Origin: JAWXTK01 sp044433645
GTDB lineage: Bacteria; Bacteroidota; Bacteroidia; Bacteroidales; Rikenellaceae
DNA length: 64,000 nucleotides
Reading direction: 5' to 3'
NCBI GenBank assembly: GCA_044433645.1
Contig: JAWXTK010000003.1
Coordinates: 40,940 to 104,939, forward strand
Shown here: in pieces, positions 14,883-22,812 of the stretch
Layout: every line of letters begins with the position of its first letter
Numbering within the stretch: the stretch's first letter is position 1
The notes under the pieces: model-generated
The model's input: the letters and a program-made list of their open reading frames with translations, nothing else
Database searches by the model: none
What the model was told of the DNA's origin: nothing
Program-made: the position numbers and the translations under genes

Positions 14883-15677
14883 ATGAATCTTTTGACAGTT
14901 TTTTGGGATATGGATCCCGTGTTTTTCTCGCTTGGCTCATTAGAGGTGCGTTATTATGGACTCACATGGGCACTTGCTTTTGGTATTAGTATGGTACTGT
15001 TTACTGATTTTGTTAAGCGCGAGGGTTATCCTACTAAAATGTTTGATTCTATCTTTTGGTTTGCAACTCTTTCGACTGTGATAGGAGCTAGGCTAGGGCA
15101 CTGCTTGTTTTATGAGCCAGGGCATTATTTAACTCATCCTATTGAAATACTTAATCTTCGTCAGGGAGGTATGGCCAGTCATGGTGCTGCCGTAGGCCTT
15201 TTGGTGGGACTTTATATTTTTTCTAAGAAAAATAAAATGCCTTATATATGGTCGCTTGATAGAATAATGGTGGCAGTGGCAATCTCGGGGGCGATGATAC
15301 GTTTTGGTAATTTATTTAACTCAGAGATTTATGGTGTTGAGACCTCTATGCCTTGGGGCTTTATATTTGCTAATCGTGGTGAGAGCGTGGCTAAACACCC
15401 TACGCAGATTTATGAGGCGCTGTGTTATTTAGTAACTTTCGGGGCTATGTTGTGGATGTATTACAAGACAAATTTATCTAGAAAACACCCTGGATTTATG
15501 TTTGGTTTTGGTGTTGCAGCTATCTTTGCAGCTAGATTCTTTATTGAATACATCAAAAATCCTCAAGAGGCTTTCGAGCAAAATATGAGCTTGCTTATGG
15601 GGCAATGGCTTAGCATACCCTTTGTTTTGTTGGGGGTAATTATGATGGTGAAATCTTTTAAGAAACCTAAAATATAA
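14883..15677 (+). CDS. lgt: Prolipoprotein diacylglyceryl transferase
   Basis: Transfers a diacylglyceryl group from phosphatidylglycerol to the lipobox Cys of prolipoproteins in the inner membrane. 264 aa with about seven transmembrane helices, the essential HGAAVGLL segment, the RFGNLFNSEIYG signature and HPTQIYEALCYL. AGGAG lies 5 bases before the ATG, one of the few strong Shine-Dalgarno sites here. Substrates in this window include the META, GldH and glutaminyl cyclase lipoproteins. Confidence 0.96.
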   Translation: MNLLTVFWDMDPVFFSLGSLEVRYYGLTWALAFGISMVLFTDFVKREGYPTKMFDSIFWFATLSTVIGARLGHCLFYEPGHYLTHPIEILNLRQGGMASHGAAVGLLVGLYIFSKKNKMPYIWSLDRIMVAVAISGAMIRFGNLFNSEIYGVETSMPWGFIFANRGESVAKHPTQIYEALCYLVTFGAMLWMYYKTNLSRKHPGFMFGFGVAAIFAARFFIEYIKNPQEAFEQNMSLLMGQWLSIPFVLLGVIMMVKSFKKPKI

Positions 15678-15683
15678 TATATT

Positions 15684-16520
15684 ATGGAAGCAATAGAAAA
15701 GTTAATTTACAATGCCTTGGTTGCAGGTGAAGGTATTAATTTGCCTAAATTTGGTAGCCTAAGCATAGAAAATGCACCTTCTGGGGAGGTAAACGGTAAA
15801 ATTACAGCTCCTTATTTGGTAGTGAAATTTTCTAGCGAGGAAAATGAATCTTATACAAGTGTAACTGCGCTTATGCAAAAGAAAAAAATAGAAAAACCTG
15901 TTAAAACTTTTGCTACATGGCTCAAAGCTAATTCAAAGGGTGAGGGTGATATAAAAATTAAAGGAGTAGGTGTAGTTAAAGCAGGTGTTTTTAGTGCATC
16001 GGCTGCTTTTGCAAAAGTTTTGGGCGTGCCCGAACAAGAAACTTTAACGCCTGAAGTTAAAGCACCAGAGCTTAAGGCTGCAGCTGTTAAAGCTACTGCT
16101 AAGAAGAAAAATTCAAGCCTTTTGTGGCTGATTATTGTTTGTGTTTTAGTATTGGGCGTTGTTGGATTCTTTGTTTTTATGCCTAAGTTTCAAGCTCAGC
16201 ATGAGGAAAAAGCTGCCGAAGTTGTCGCTGCTCCAGTTGTAGAAACTGTGGCAGGGCCTGAGCCTGAACCTGAACCAGTCGTGGTTGAAGAGCCTGTCTT
16301 AGAGGTTGCTAAGCCTTTCCATGTTATCATTGCATCGTGCATGATAAAGGCTAATGCTGAGAGTTTTGTTAAGGCGAATCCAAGCCATGAGTTGATTGAA
16401 GTTGATGAGTATCGTACTTTGATTAGCGCTGCTAAATACGAGACTTTGACCCAGGCGTGGAATGCTATGGAGACCATGAAGGGTGATGTTGAAGATGTTT
16501 GGGTTTATGAGCTAAAGTAG
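15684..16520 (+). CDS. HU-CCDC81/SPOR-type single-pass membrane protein
   Basis: 278 aa. The cytoplasmic N-terminal half (about 1-120) resembles tandem prokaryotic HU-CCDC81 domains (MEAIEKLIYNALVAGEGINL, PKFGSLSI, IKIKGVGVVKAGVFSASAAF). One transmembrane helix follows (about 147-168, LLWLIIVCVLVLGVVGFFVF), then an Ala/Pro/Glu/Val linker and a C-terminal SPOR-like domain (FHVIIASCMIKANAESFV). SPOR domains bind denuded peptidoglycan at division sites, so the protein may link a DNA- or nucleoid-like domain to septal wall. It is the last gene of the ribE/lgt operon. Domain assignment is by pattern; the cellular role is inferred. Confidence 0.8.
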   Translation: MEAIEKLIYNALVAGEGINLPKFGSLSIENAPSGEVNGKITAPYLVVKFSSEENESYTSVTALMQKKKIEKPVKTFATWLKANSKGEGDIKIKGVGVVKAGVFSASAAFAKVLGVPEQETLTPEVKAPELKAAAVKATAKKKNSSLLWLIIVCVLVLGVVGFFVFMPKFQAQHEEKAAEVVAAPVVETVAGPEPEPEPVVVEEPVLEVAKPFHVIIASCMIKANAESFVKANPSHELIEVDEYRTLISAAKYETLTQAWNAMETMKGDVEDVWVYELK

Positions 16521-16557
16521 TTTTGTGAGAGTTCTAAATTATGAGTTATAAGTTATG

Positions 16558-16591
16558 GCCACTGACGTTTATTGATGTTAGTGGCTTTTTT
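16558..16591 (+). terminator. Rho-independent terminator of the ribE/lgt operon
   Basis: GCCACTGAC (16558-16566) pairs with GTTAGTGGC (16577-16585) across a 10-base loop, then a run of seven T. Confidence 0.85.
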
Positions 16592-16692
16592 AGCTCACCT
16601 AGACCAACATTTATTGAAAAAAAATAATTAAAAAAGTGTAGTTTATTTTGGAATAACAAAAATATGTATTACTTTTGTACCCGAAATTAAAC

Positions 16693-16767
<75 letters not shown>

Positions 16768-16780
16768 CTAGAACAAAGGA

Positions 16781-16818
16781 GGCTGTCCTATATAAATAGG
16801 ATGGCCTTAATTGTTTTT
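16781..16818 (+). terminator. Terminator after tRNA-His
   Basis: GGCTGTCCTAT (16781-16791) pairs with ATAGGATGGCC (16796-16806), allowing G-U pairs, followed by a T-rich tract (16811-16818). Confidence 0.7.
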
Positions 16819-16827
16819 TAATACTAT

Positions 16828-16945
16828 GCGTTGTTTTTTTTAACAACGCTAACGTGTGGCTGAGAATAGCCCTGCCATACGAAAAATAACCATTTTCAAC
16901 GAGTTCGTAGGTGGGGCTATTCTCGGACTCACGTTAAATTTAATT
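16828..16945 (+). promoter_or_regulatory. Structured 5' leader of the DEAD-box helicase gene
   Basis: A small hairpin (GCGTTGTT 16828-16835 with AACAACGC 16842-16849) is followed by an 85-base stacked hairpin: AACGTG (16851-16856)/CACGTT (16930-16935), GAGAATAGCCC (16862-16872)/GGGCTATTCTC (16914-16924, perfect), and inner TACGAA (16878-16883)/TTCGTA (16904-16909). It ends 10 bases before the ATG. I found no clear -33/-7 promoter here. It could be a cold-shock or autoregulatory leader; this is inferred from structure alone. Confidence 0.55.
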
Positions 16946-18730
16946 ATGATTTCAGAAGAATTTAAAGCTCTGGGCCTTTCTCAAGCCATGCTTGAAGCAA
17001 TTTCAGAAAAAGGGTTTGAGAAACCATCACCAATCCAAGCTATGACTATTCCAGTTTTGCTTAGCCAAGAAAACGACATTATCGCTCAGGCTCAAACAGG
17101 AACAGGTAAAACAGCTGCCTTTGGTTTGCCCATTATGGAGCGACTTTCTGCATCAAAAAATGGAACACAGACTCTTATCCTTGTCCCAACCCGTGAATTA
17201 GCTATCCAGGTTACCGAAGAGTTGCTTTCATTTAACAAGCAGAAAAAGCTGTCTATCGCAGCTATCTACGGTGGTGCCTCGATGAGCGAGCAATTGCGTA
17301 GGTTAGGCCGTGGTATCGACATTGTAGTGGCTACGCCAGGACGTTGCCTTGACCACATTCGCCGTGGTACTCTTAATCTATCGTCTATCAAGTTTATGGT
17401 ACTTGATGAGGCTGACGAAATGCTAAACATGGGTTTTATTGATGATATTGATGAAATCTTATCTCACATGAACGATCAAAGACGTATCTTGCTATTCTCG
17501 GCTACTATGCCTCAAAGGATAGTTGCGCTTAGCAAAAAATATATGCGTGAAACTGAGATTCTTCGTGTTGAAAACAAACAATTAACTGCTGATCTAACTT
17601 CTCAAATTTATTTTGAGGTACGTGAGAGCGATAAATTTGATGCTCTAACACGTATTATTGACGTTCAAAACGAGTTTTATGGTATCGTGTTCTCGCGTAC
17701 TAAAATCGGGGTTGATGATATTGTAAACAAACTTTTGGAGCGTGGTTACACTGCCGACGGTCTTCACGGAGATGTGTCGCAGGCGCAAAGAGAGAAAACT
17801 CTTAAAAAGTTCAAAAACAAAGCTGTCAATATCTTAGTTGCTACTGATGTTGCAGCGCGTGGTATTGATATTAATAACCTAACTCACGTAATTAACTACT
17901 CGCTTCCTCAGGATTCTGAGAGTTATGTTCACCGTATTGGTCGTACAGGTCGTGCTGGAAACCAAGGTACAGCAATTACCTTTATTTCTAGCTCTGAACT
18001 ACGTCAGTTTGGTTACCTTAAAAAAGATATTAAGGCTGATATTAAACGTGAAACTCTGCCAACTGCTCAAGATATCGTTGCGATGAAACGCACACGTATC
18101 ATGGAAGATTTGCGCGAGATTATCGAAAACGAAAACTTTACGGATTACATTGAAATGGCAAATAATATTTTGCTAGAATCTGATCCTGAGGTTGCTATGG
18201 CAGCTATGCTTCGTTTGGCGTTTAAAAATGAGTTGGAAGAAAATAAATATCCTGAGATTCGTTCAATCAATGTAGATAGACGTGGTACTGCACGTTTGTT
18301 TATCTCTATTGGTCGTTTGGATGGTTATGATGCTCGCAAATTGGTTACACTTCTTAAGAAAGAATGTTCGCTTTCAGATGCTGATATCAACGATATCAAA
18401 GTTATGGACAGCTATTCTTTCATCAGCGTGCCATTTGACAAGGCTGAAAACACGATTTCTCGCTTGAACACTATACGTAAGGGTGATCGTCCTATAGCTG
18501 AATTGGCTTCGGATAAGAAACCTGGTGGTGGTTCTCGTGGTTCTTCTCGTGGCCGTGGTGGCGACAGAGGAGGCGATCGTGGTGGTTTCCGTGGTGGCGA
18601 CAGAGGTGGAGATAGAGGAGGTTATAGACGTGATTCTAGCTCTTCTCGTGACTCACGAGGAGGAGGCCGAGGTGGAGATTTTCGCCGAGGTGGTTCATCT
18701 TCGGGTGGCAGACGTGGAGGCAGACGATAA
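16946..18730 (+). CDS. deaD: DEAD-box ATP-dependent RNA helicase
   Basis: 594 aa, unwinds RNA duplexes in ribosome assembly or mRNA decay. Motifs in order: Q motif (GFEKPSPIQAMTIP), Walker A AQTGTGKT, PTRELAIQ, DEAD box VLDEADEMLNMGF, SAT, RGIDI and HRIGRTGRAG. A DbpA-type RNA-binding domain (about 455-530, RRGTARLFISIGRLDGYDAR) and an RGG/RGD-rich tail of about 60 residues follow. The ATG giving MISEEFKALGLSQ is chosen because the 30 upstream in-frame codons lie within the leader hairpin and are not family-like. The CsdA/DeaD type is typically cold-induced. Confidence 0.94.
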   Translation: MISEEFKALGLSQAMLEAISEKGFEKPSPIQAMTIPVLLSQENDIIAQAQTGTGKTAAFGLPIMERLSASKNGTQTLILVPTRELAIQVTEELLSFNKQKKLSIAAIYGGASMSEQLRRLGRGIDIVVATPGRCLDHIRRGTLNLSSIKFMVLDEADEMLNMGFIDDIDEILSHMNDQRRILLFSATMPQRIVALSKKYMRETEILRVENKQLTADLTSQIYFEVRESDKFDALTRIIDVQNEFYGIVFSRTKIGVDDIVNKLLERGYTADGLHGDVSQAQREKTLKKFKNKAVNILVATDVAARGIDINNLTHVINYSLPQDSESYVHRIGRTGRAGNQGTAITFISSSELRQFGYLKKDIKADIKRETLPTAQDIVAMKRTRIMEDLREIIENENFTDYIEMANNILLESDPEVAMAAMLRLAFKNELEENKYPEIRSINVDRRGTARLFISIGRLDGYDARKLVTLLKKECSLSDADINDIKVMDSYSFISVPFDKAENTISRLNTIRKGDRPIAELASDKKPGGGSRGSSRGRGGDRGGDRGGFRGGDRGGDRGGYRRDSSSSRDSRGGGRGGDFRRGGSSSGGRRGGRR

Positions 18731-18733
18731 AGG

Positions 18734-18767
18734 AAAAAAGGCTAGCAATTTTGCTAGCCTTTTTTTT
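18734..18767. terminator. Bidirectional rho-independent terminator
   Basis: An A run, GGCTAGCAA (18740-18748) pairing with TTGCTAGCC (18751-18759), then eight T. It terminates the helicase gene and could also stop minus-strand transcripts. Confidence 0.88.
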
Positions 18768-18962
18768 GAGTTTTAGAGTTGCTGACGTTTGGTGATAGGG
18801 TCTTTAGGGTCGGTGTGGTTACTGTCAAATCTGCGATTTGATGCCCTCATAGGAAAAATGCACGCATTTTTCTGCTTATGAGATTCGGGCAGGCCACTAA
18901 CGTTTAACGTCTCCGACGGCCGGGGTGCCCCCGGTGAGCTAATGAGGTTTATAATTCATAAT
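18768..18962. other. Intergenic region rich in small hairpins
   Basis: No gene seen. It holds CAAATC-TGC-GATTTG (18826-18840). It also holds a long palindrome with GAAAAATGC/GCATTTTTC around a 2-base centre, flanked by CTCATA and TATGAG (about 18847-18882), and a GC-rich palindrome CCGGGG/CCCCGG. Local composition is more G+C-rich than the surroundings. It may be a decayed mobile or dispersed element. Confidence 0.45.
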
Positions 18963-19868
18963 TTATAATTTTTTTCGTCTGCCTAGTGGGTGATATTTTT
19001 CTATTGTGTCTCTTAAGTGTTTGTGGCTTAGGTGGGTATATATCTCTGTGGTGGTGATACTCGCGTGACCCAGCAGCTCCTGAACCTGACGAATATTAGC
19101 TCCCCCCTCAAGTAAATGAGTGGCGAAACTATGGCGCAAAGTGTGGGGACTGATAGTTTTAGTGATGCCTGCACGTTCTGTCGCTTCACGTATAATCTTA
19201 AAAATCATAACCCTAGAAAGTGCGCGACCACGACGATTTAGAAAAACTATCTCGCGCGAAGATTTATCAATAGGCTGCGAATTTCTATCTACAAAATAAT
19301 TTTCTATCCACTTTTGGGCATAATCATTTATAGGCACTAAGCGTTGTTTATCGCCCTTACCTATGACACGAATATAGCCGTCCTCAAAAAATAAATCTTG
19401 GATGCGTAGCGAAATCAATTCCGAAACTCGCAAGCCACAACTATATAAAGTCTCCAAAATAGCGCGATTTCTGTGCCCCTGAGCTGTGCTGAGATTTATG
19501 CTCGAAAGTATGAGTTCTATCTCCTCAAAGCTTAGAGTATCGGGCAAATGGCGCGAGAGTTTGGGTGAGTCTATGTTTTCGGTTGGGGTTTTTGTGATTT
19601 GATCTGAGCTTTCTAGGTAGTTCATCCAACTTTTAAGGCTCGATAAGACTCTGGCCTGAGTGGTTTTGCTAATGTTTTTATCATAGAGTGTGCACAGGTA
19701 ATCTTCAATGTGTGAGGAGGTTATGTCTTTGGGATTTGTGAGTGAGCTAAGACTTGGGCTTTGACAAAATAGTCTTACGTCGCTAGTGTAACTTGCTACT
19801 GTATTGTGACTTAGGTTTCTCTCTAGGGAGAGATATTTTGTGTATTGCTCGATTAAATTATCCCACAT
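18963..19868 (-). CDS. xerD: XerD-like tyrosine recombinase
   Basis: 301 aa, the usual size of XerC/XerD, which resolve chromosome dimers at dif. It has an N-terminal SAM-like core-binding domain (YTKYLSLERNLSHNTVASY) and a catalytic domain with Arg in SCGLRVSELISL, Lys in IGKGDKQR, HTLRHSFATHL, GHASITTTEIYTH and Tyr in the last motif. The ATG giving MWDNLIEQY is chosen over a TTG ten codons upstream. No phage or integron genes adjoin it, so a housekeeping role is likely. XerC versus XerD cannot be decided with certainty. Confidence 0.88.
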   Translation of the reverse strand: MWDNLIEQYTKYLSLERNLSHNTVASYTSDVRLFCQSPSLSSLTNPKDITSSHIEDYLCTLYDKNISKTTQARVLSSLKSWMNYLESSDQITKTPTENIDSPKLSRHLPDTLSFEEIELILSSINLSTAQGHRNRAILETLYSCGLRVSELISLRIQDLFFEDGYIRVIGKGDKQRLVPINDYAQKWIENYFVDRNSQPIDKSSREIVFLNRRGRALSRVMIFKIIREATERAGITKTISPHTLRHSFATHLLEGGANIRQVQELLGHASITTTEIYTHLSHKHLRDTIEKYHPLGRRKKL

Positions 19869-19881
19869 ACTATTAGATTTA

Positions 19882-19912
19882 TTTGGTAAATATAGCAAAA
19901 AACATCATCTTT
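19882..19912 (+). promoter_or_regulatory. Promoter of the CYTH-domain gene
   Basis: TTTG (19882-19885), 19 bp, CATCTTTG (19905-19912), ending 17 bases before the ATG. One mismatch in the -7 box. Confidence 0.6.
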
Positions 19913-19928
19913 GAAAAAAATATTTTAT

Positions 19929-20399
19929 ATGAGCCTGGAAATAGAAAGAAAATTTTTAGTCACTAGCATGAGCTTTAAATCTCGTGCCGAGTCTTTTACA
20001 CATATCACACAAGGTTACTTAAGCCTTGACCCTGAGCGAGTTGTAAGAATTAGAGTGAGGGATGATAAGGCCTATATCACCATAAAAGGCAAAAGTAATA
20101 AAAGTGGTTTATCGAGGTTTGAGTGGGAGCAAGAAATCATGGCTGAGGATGCTTATAAGTTGCTAGAGTTATCACTTGGTGGGGTGATAGATAAGGTGCG
20201 TTATATTGTTGATTATAAGGATTTTATATATGAGGTAGATGAGTTTTTTGGTGAGAACGCAGGACTTGTCGTAGCAGAAATTGAGCTGGAGAGCGAGAAT
20301 CAAGAATTTGAAAAACCCGACTGGTTGGGCGCTGAGGTTACGGGCGATAAAAAATATTACAATTCTCAGCTTATGCGCCTGCCTTACTTAAAATGGTAG
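19929..20399 (+). CDS. CYTH-domain protein (inorganic triphosphatase-like)
   Basis: 156 aa, the size of small bacterial CYTH/triphosphate-tunnel proteins. The signature ExExK appears as LEIERKF at the N-terminus. It is followed by GYLSLDPERVVRIRVRDDKA, ITIKGKSN and EVDEFFGENAGLVVAEIELE, which supply the Arg, Lys and Glu residues lining the tunnel. Characterised relatives hydrolyse inorganic triphosphate, and some are thiamine-triphosphatases or adenylate cyclases; the substrate here is not known. The ATG giving MSLEIERK is preferred over an upstream TTG, because ExExK is normally close to the N-terminus. Confidence 0.9.
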   Translation: MSLEIERKFLVTSMSFKSRAESFTHITQGYLSLDPERVVRIRVRDDKAYITIKGKSNKSGLSRFEWEQEIMAEDAYKLLELSLGGVIDKVRYIVDYKDFIYEVDEFFGENAGLVVAEIELESENQEFEKPDWLGAEVTGDKKYYNSQLMRLPYLKW

Positions 20400-20418
20400 T
20401 AAATCATAAAAAATAGTG

Positions 20419-20426
20419 TATCTTTG
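20419..20426 (+). promoter_or_regulatory. -7 box of the MATE transporter gene
   Basis: TATCTTTG, 20 bases before the ATG. No good TTTG at the -33 position. Confidence 0.5.
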
Positions 20427-20446
20427 CACAGCAAAAAAAATATACT

Positions 20447-21799
20447 ATGATTTCAAAACAAATTTTCTCACGTGATTACCTCCCCACAATAAATCTCGCC
20501 ATACCTGTGGTGCTTTCTCAGGTGGGGCAAGTGATAGTGCAACTGGTGGATAATGCCATGGTTGGGGTCTTGGGCTCTGATTCCCTGGCTGCTGTGTCAT
20601 TTGCAGGGGCACTTTTCTTTGTTTTCTTCTTGTTTTGTGGTGGTATGAGTATGGGTCTTACGCCTTTGGTGGGTGAGATGTATTCTAAAGGAAGTCACAG
20701 AATATCAGCTATTTATCTGCAAAATTCTGTTGTTTTATATACGCTTCTCTCATTAGTGGTTTTTGCTTTGATGAGAGTGGTTGGAGGGTGTATGCACCTG
20801 TTTGGTCAAGAGGAGGCAGTGGTGGAACTTGCTAGACCTTACTTTAATTATGTGGCTTGGAGTATTATTCCTTTTATGATTTTTGGGGCGTTCAAGCAGT
20901 TTTTAGAAGGGCTTGGTAATACTAAGGTTGCTATGGTGATTGTACTGACTTCAAACGTGATAAATATCTTTTTTAACTATTTGTTAATTTATGGTAATTG
21001 GGGATTTGAGGCTATGGGAGCTGCTGGGGCAGGGCTCGCTACGCTGATTTCTAGGATAATCACACCTATTTTGATTGTATCTTACTTTGCAAATAAAGAG
21101 AAATTTAGGCGCTATTTTGCTCTGTTTAATCGCAAAAACTTGAATTTTGAATGGATAAAATCCTTGGTCAAAGTCGGACTTCCTATTTCTTTGCAACTAT
21201 TAATGGAGGGTGGAGTTTTTTCTATTGTGTCTATTATGATGGGGTGGATAGGTTCTAAAGAGTTGGCAGCTAATCAGATAGCTCTGTCTATGGCAAATTT
21301 TGCATTTATGATAGTCTTGGGCGTGGGTGCAGCAACGACTATTAGGATAAGTCATGCCTATGGTAGGCGAGATTTTGAGAGTATGCGCAATATTGCACGC
21401 TCGTCGCTTAGAATGGGTATTGTTTATAATGTGATTACAGCACTGATTTTTATCTTTACGCGTAATTATATTCCTTTGATTTTTACTGATGATGCTAGGG
21501 TAGTTGAGATAGCCTCGCTGCTGCTGATTTGTGTTGCTGTATGGCAGTTTTCGGACGGTTTGCAGATTATCACTCAGGGGGTTTTACGTGGGGTTAGGGA
21601 TGTGAATACTACGGTTGTCATAGCCTTTATATCTTATATTTTGGTGACTTTGCCTGTGGGTTATACTTGTGCTTTTGTATTTGGGATGAGTGCTCCAGGG
21701 CTTTGGGTTGGCTTTATTATAGGTCTTGGTTTGGCTGCTGTGTTGCTTAGTTTGCGCTGGCGAAAAGTATTTAGGCAATTAAGACAGAGCAAAGAGTAA
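20447..21799 (+). CDS. MATE-family multidrug efflux transporter
   Basis: 450 aa with twelve predicted membrane helices in two homologous halves; such proteins export drugs or metabolites using Na+ or H+. Family features are NLAIPVVLSQVGQVIVQLVD near the N-terminus, GMSMGLTPLVGEMYSKG, a second-half start KVGLPISLQLLMEGG, and GVGAATTIRISHAYGR. It is closer to the NorM/DinF-type bacterial group than to eukaryotic members. It stands alone with its own -7 box. The substrate is unknown. Confidence 0.92.
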   Translation: MISKQIFSRDYLPTINLAIPVVLSQVGQVIVQLVDNAMVGVLGSDSLAAVSFAGALFFVFFLFCGGMSMGLTPLVGEMYSKGSHRISAIYLQNSVVLYTLLSLVVFALMRVVGGCMHLFGQEEAVVELARPYFNYVAWSIIPFMIFGAFKQFLEGLGNTKVAMVIVLTSNVINIFFNYLLIYGNWGFEAMGAAGAGLATLISRIITPILIVSYFANKEKFRRYFALFNRKNLNFEWIKSLVKVGLPISLQLLMEGGVFSIVSIMMGWIGSKELAANQIALSMANFAFMIVLGVGAATTIRISHAYGRRDFESMRNIARSSLRMGIVYNVITALIFIFTRNYIPLIFTDDARVVEIASLLLICVAVWQFSDGLQIITQGVLRGVRDVNTTVVIAFISYILVTLPVGYTCAFVFGMSAPGLWVGFIIGLGLAAVLLSLRWRKVFRQLRQSKE

Positions 21800-21819
21800 A
21801 GTTTTTGGAAATTTTTTTG

Positions 21820-21827
21820 TAAGTTTG
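21820..21827 (+). promoter_or_regulatory. -7 box of the beta-propeller gene pair
   Basis: TAAGTTTG, 27 bases before the first ATG. A TTTG occurs only 12 bp upstream, so the -33 element is unclear. Confidence 0.5.
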
Positions 21828-21854
21828 TAGAACTAAAATATTAATTACACATTT

Positions 21855-22805
21855 ATGAAAAAAATTACAGCTCTTATTCTTGGCTTGATGCTGTCTGTTA
21901 ATTTATTTGCCCAGGGCGCACAAGTTGCACTTATGGGCTATGGGTCTAGCACCTTAAACATTATTGATATGCAGACTAAACAGTCTGTGTGGAGTTATGT
22001 TTTTCCTACACCATCTGACTACAAGGGCAATTCTGTTTTCTTGCTAGAAGATGGAGAGCATTTGGTTGTTTCGACTTCGGCTACAGCACAAGTTATCTCG
22101 CTTAAAACTAAAGAAAAAGTTTGGGAATATCGTCCCTCTGGTGGTCCTAAAAGTTATGAAATACATGCTGTTGTGCCAACTAAAGGGGGTGGATTCTCGG
22201 TTTTTGTGTGTAAAACACCAGTTGAAGTTATAGAAGTAAGCAAGGATTTTGAGATTAAAAATAAACTTAAATTCACAGAGCTAAAAGGTGAAACTGATCC
22301 TCACCAAATGTTTAGATTGGCAAGCACTGATAAAAAAGGTAATTATCTTTTGCCTTGGTATGGCGACCAAACTATTTGCAGAATATCGCCTAAAGGCAAA
22401 ATTATTGATGCTTACAAAGTTAATGTAGATGCTTTTGGCGTAACGGAGCTTAGCAATGGAAATCTTTTGTACACTTCGGGCAATACTCCAGTGATTTTTG
22501 AGTATGATGTTAAAAAGAAAAAGGTAGTTAAAGAAATCAAAACTTATCAAAAAGAAGGCAAAAGAGCTTGGATGCAATATGCTGGACAAGTGGAACTTAT
22601 AGGCGAAGATAAATACCTGGTTCCTAACTGGACAGGTCACTCAAAACAAAAAAGAGCTAGCAGAACAGATTACTTCCCAGTGTTGATGATACTAGATTCT
22701 AAAGGCGAAATTTCATGGGATTTGAGCTTCCAACAGGCCACTGCAATGGGAGTCCAAAAAGGATTTTCGGGTTACTATTATAGTGAAAAACCTATTGTAA
22801 AATAG
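21855..22805 (+). CDS. Secreted PQQ/WD40-like beta-propeller protein, paralogue 1
   Basis: 316 aa: a signal peptide (MKKITALILGLMLSVNLFAQ) and repeated blade-like units with W and G near strand ends (MQTKQSVWSYVFP, LKTKEKVWEYRPSG, NLLYTSGNTPVIFEYD, GEISWDLSFQQA). Each blade has the pattern of PQQ-binding-like beta-propellers, but no catalytic motif is recognisable. It is exported to the periplasm or cell surface. A close paralogue follows after seven bases, so the two are cotranscribed. The function is unknown. Confidence 0.82.
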   Translation: MKKITALILGLMLSVNLFAQGAQVALMGYGSSTLNIIDMQTKQSVWSYVFPTPSDYKGNSVFLLEDGEHLVVSTSATAQVISLKTKEKVWEYRPSGGPKSYEIHAVVPTKGGGFSVFVCKTPVEVIEVSKDFEIKNKLKFTELKGETDPHQMFRLASTDKKGNYLLPWYGDQTICRISPKGKIIDAYKVNVDAFGVTELSNGNLLYTSGNTPVIFEYDVKKKKVVKEIKTYQKEGKRAWMQYAGQVELIGEDKYLVPNWTGHSKQKRASRTDYFPVLMILDSKGEISWDLSFQQATAMGVQKGFSGYYYSEKPIVK

Positions 22806-22812
22806 AACTGAA

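Noticed and set aside
18525..18776. 83-aa Val/Glu-rich frame at the helicase C-terminus
   Set aside because: It is a shifted reading of the RGG/RGD tail; the helicase frame is continuous and family-like.
18963..19868. Phage or integrative-element integrase
   Set aside because: Size and motifs fit chromosomal XerC/XerD, and no phage genes, attachment repeats or tRNA target adjoin it.
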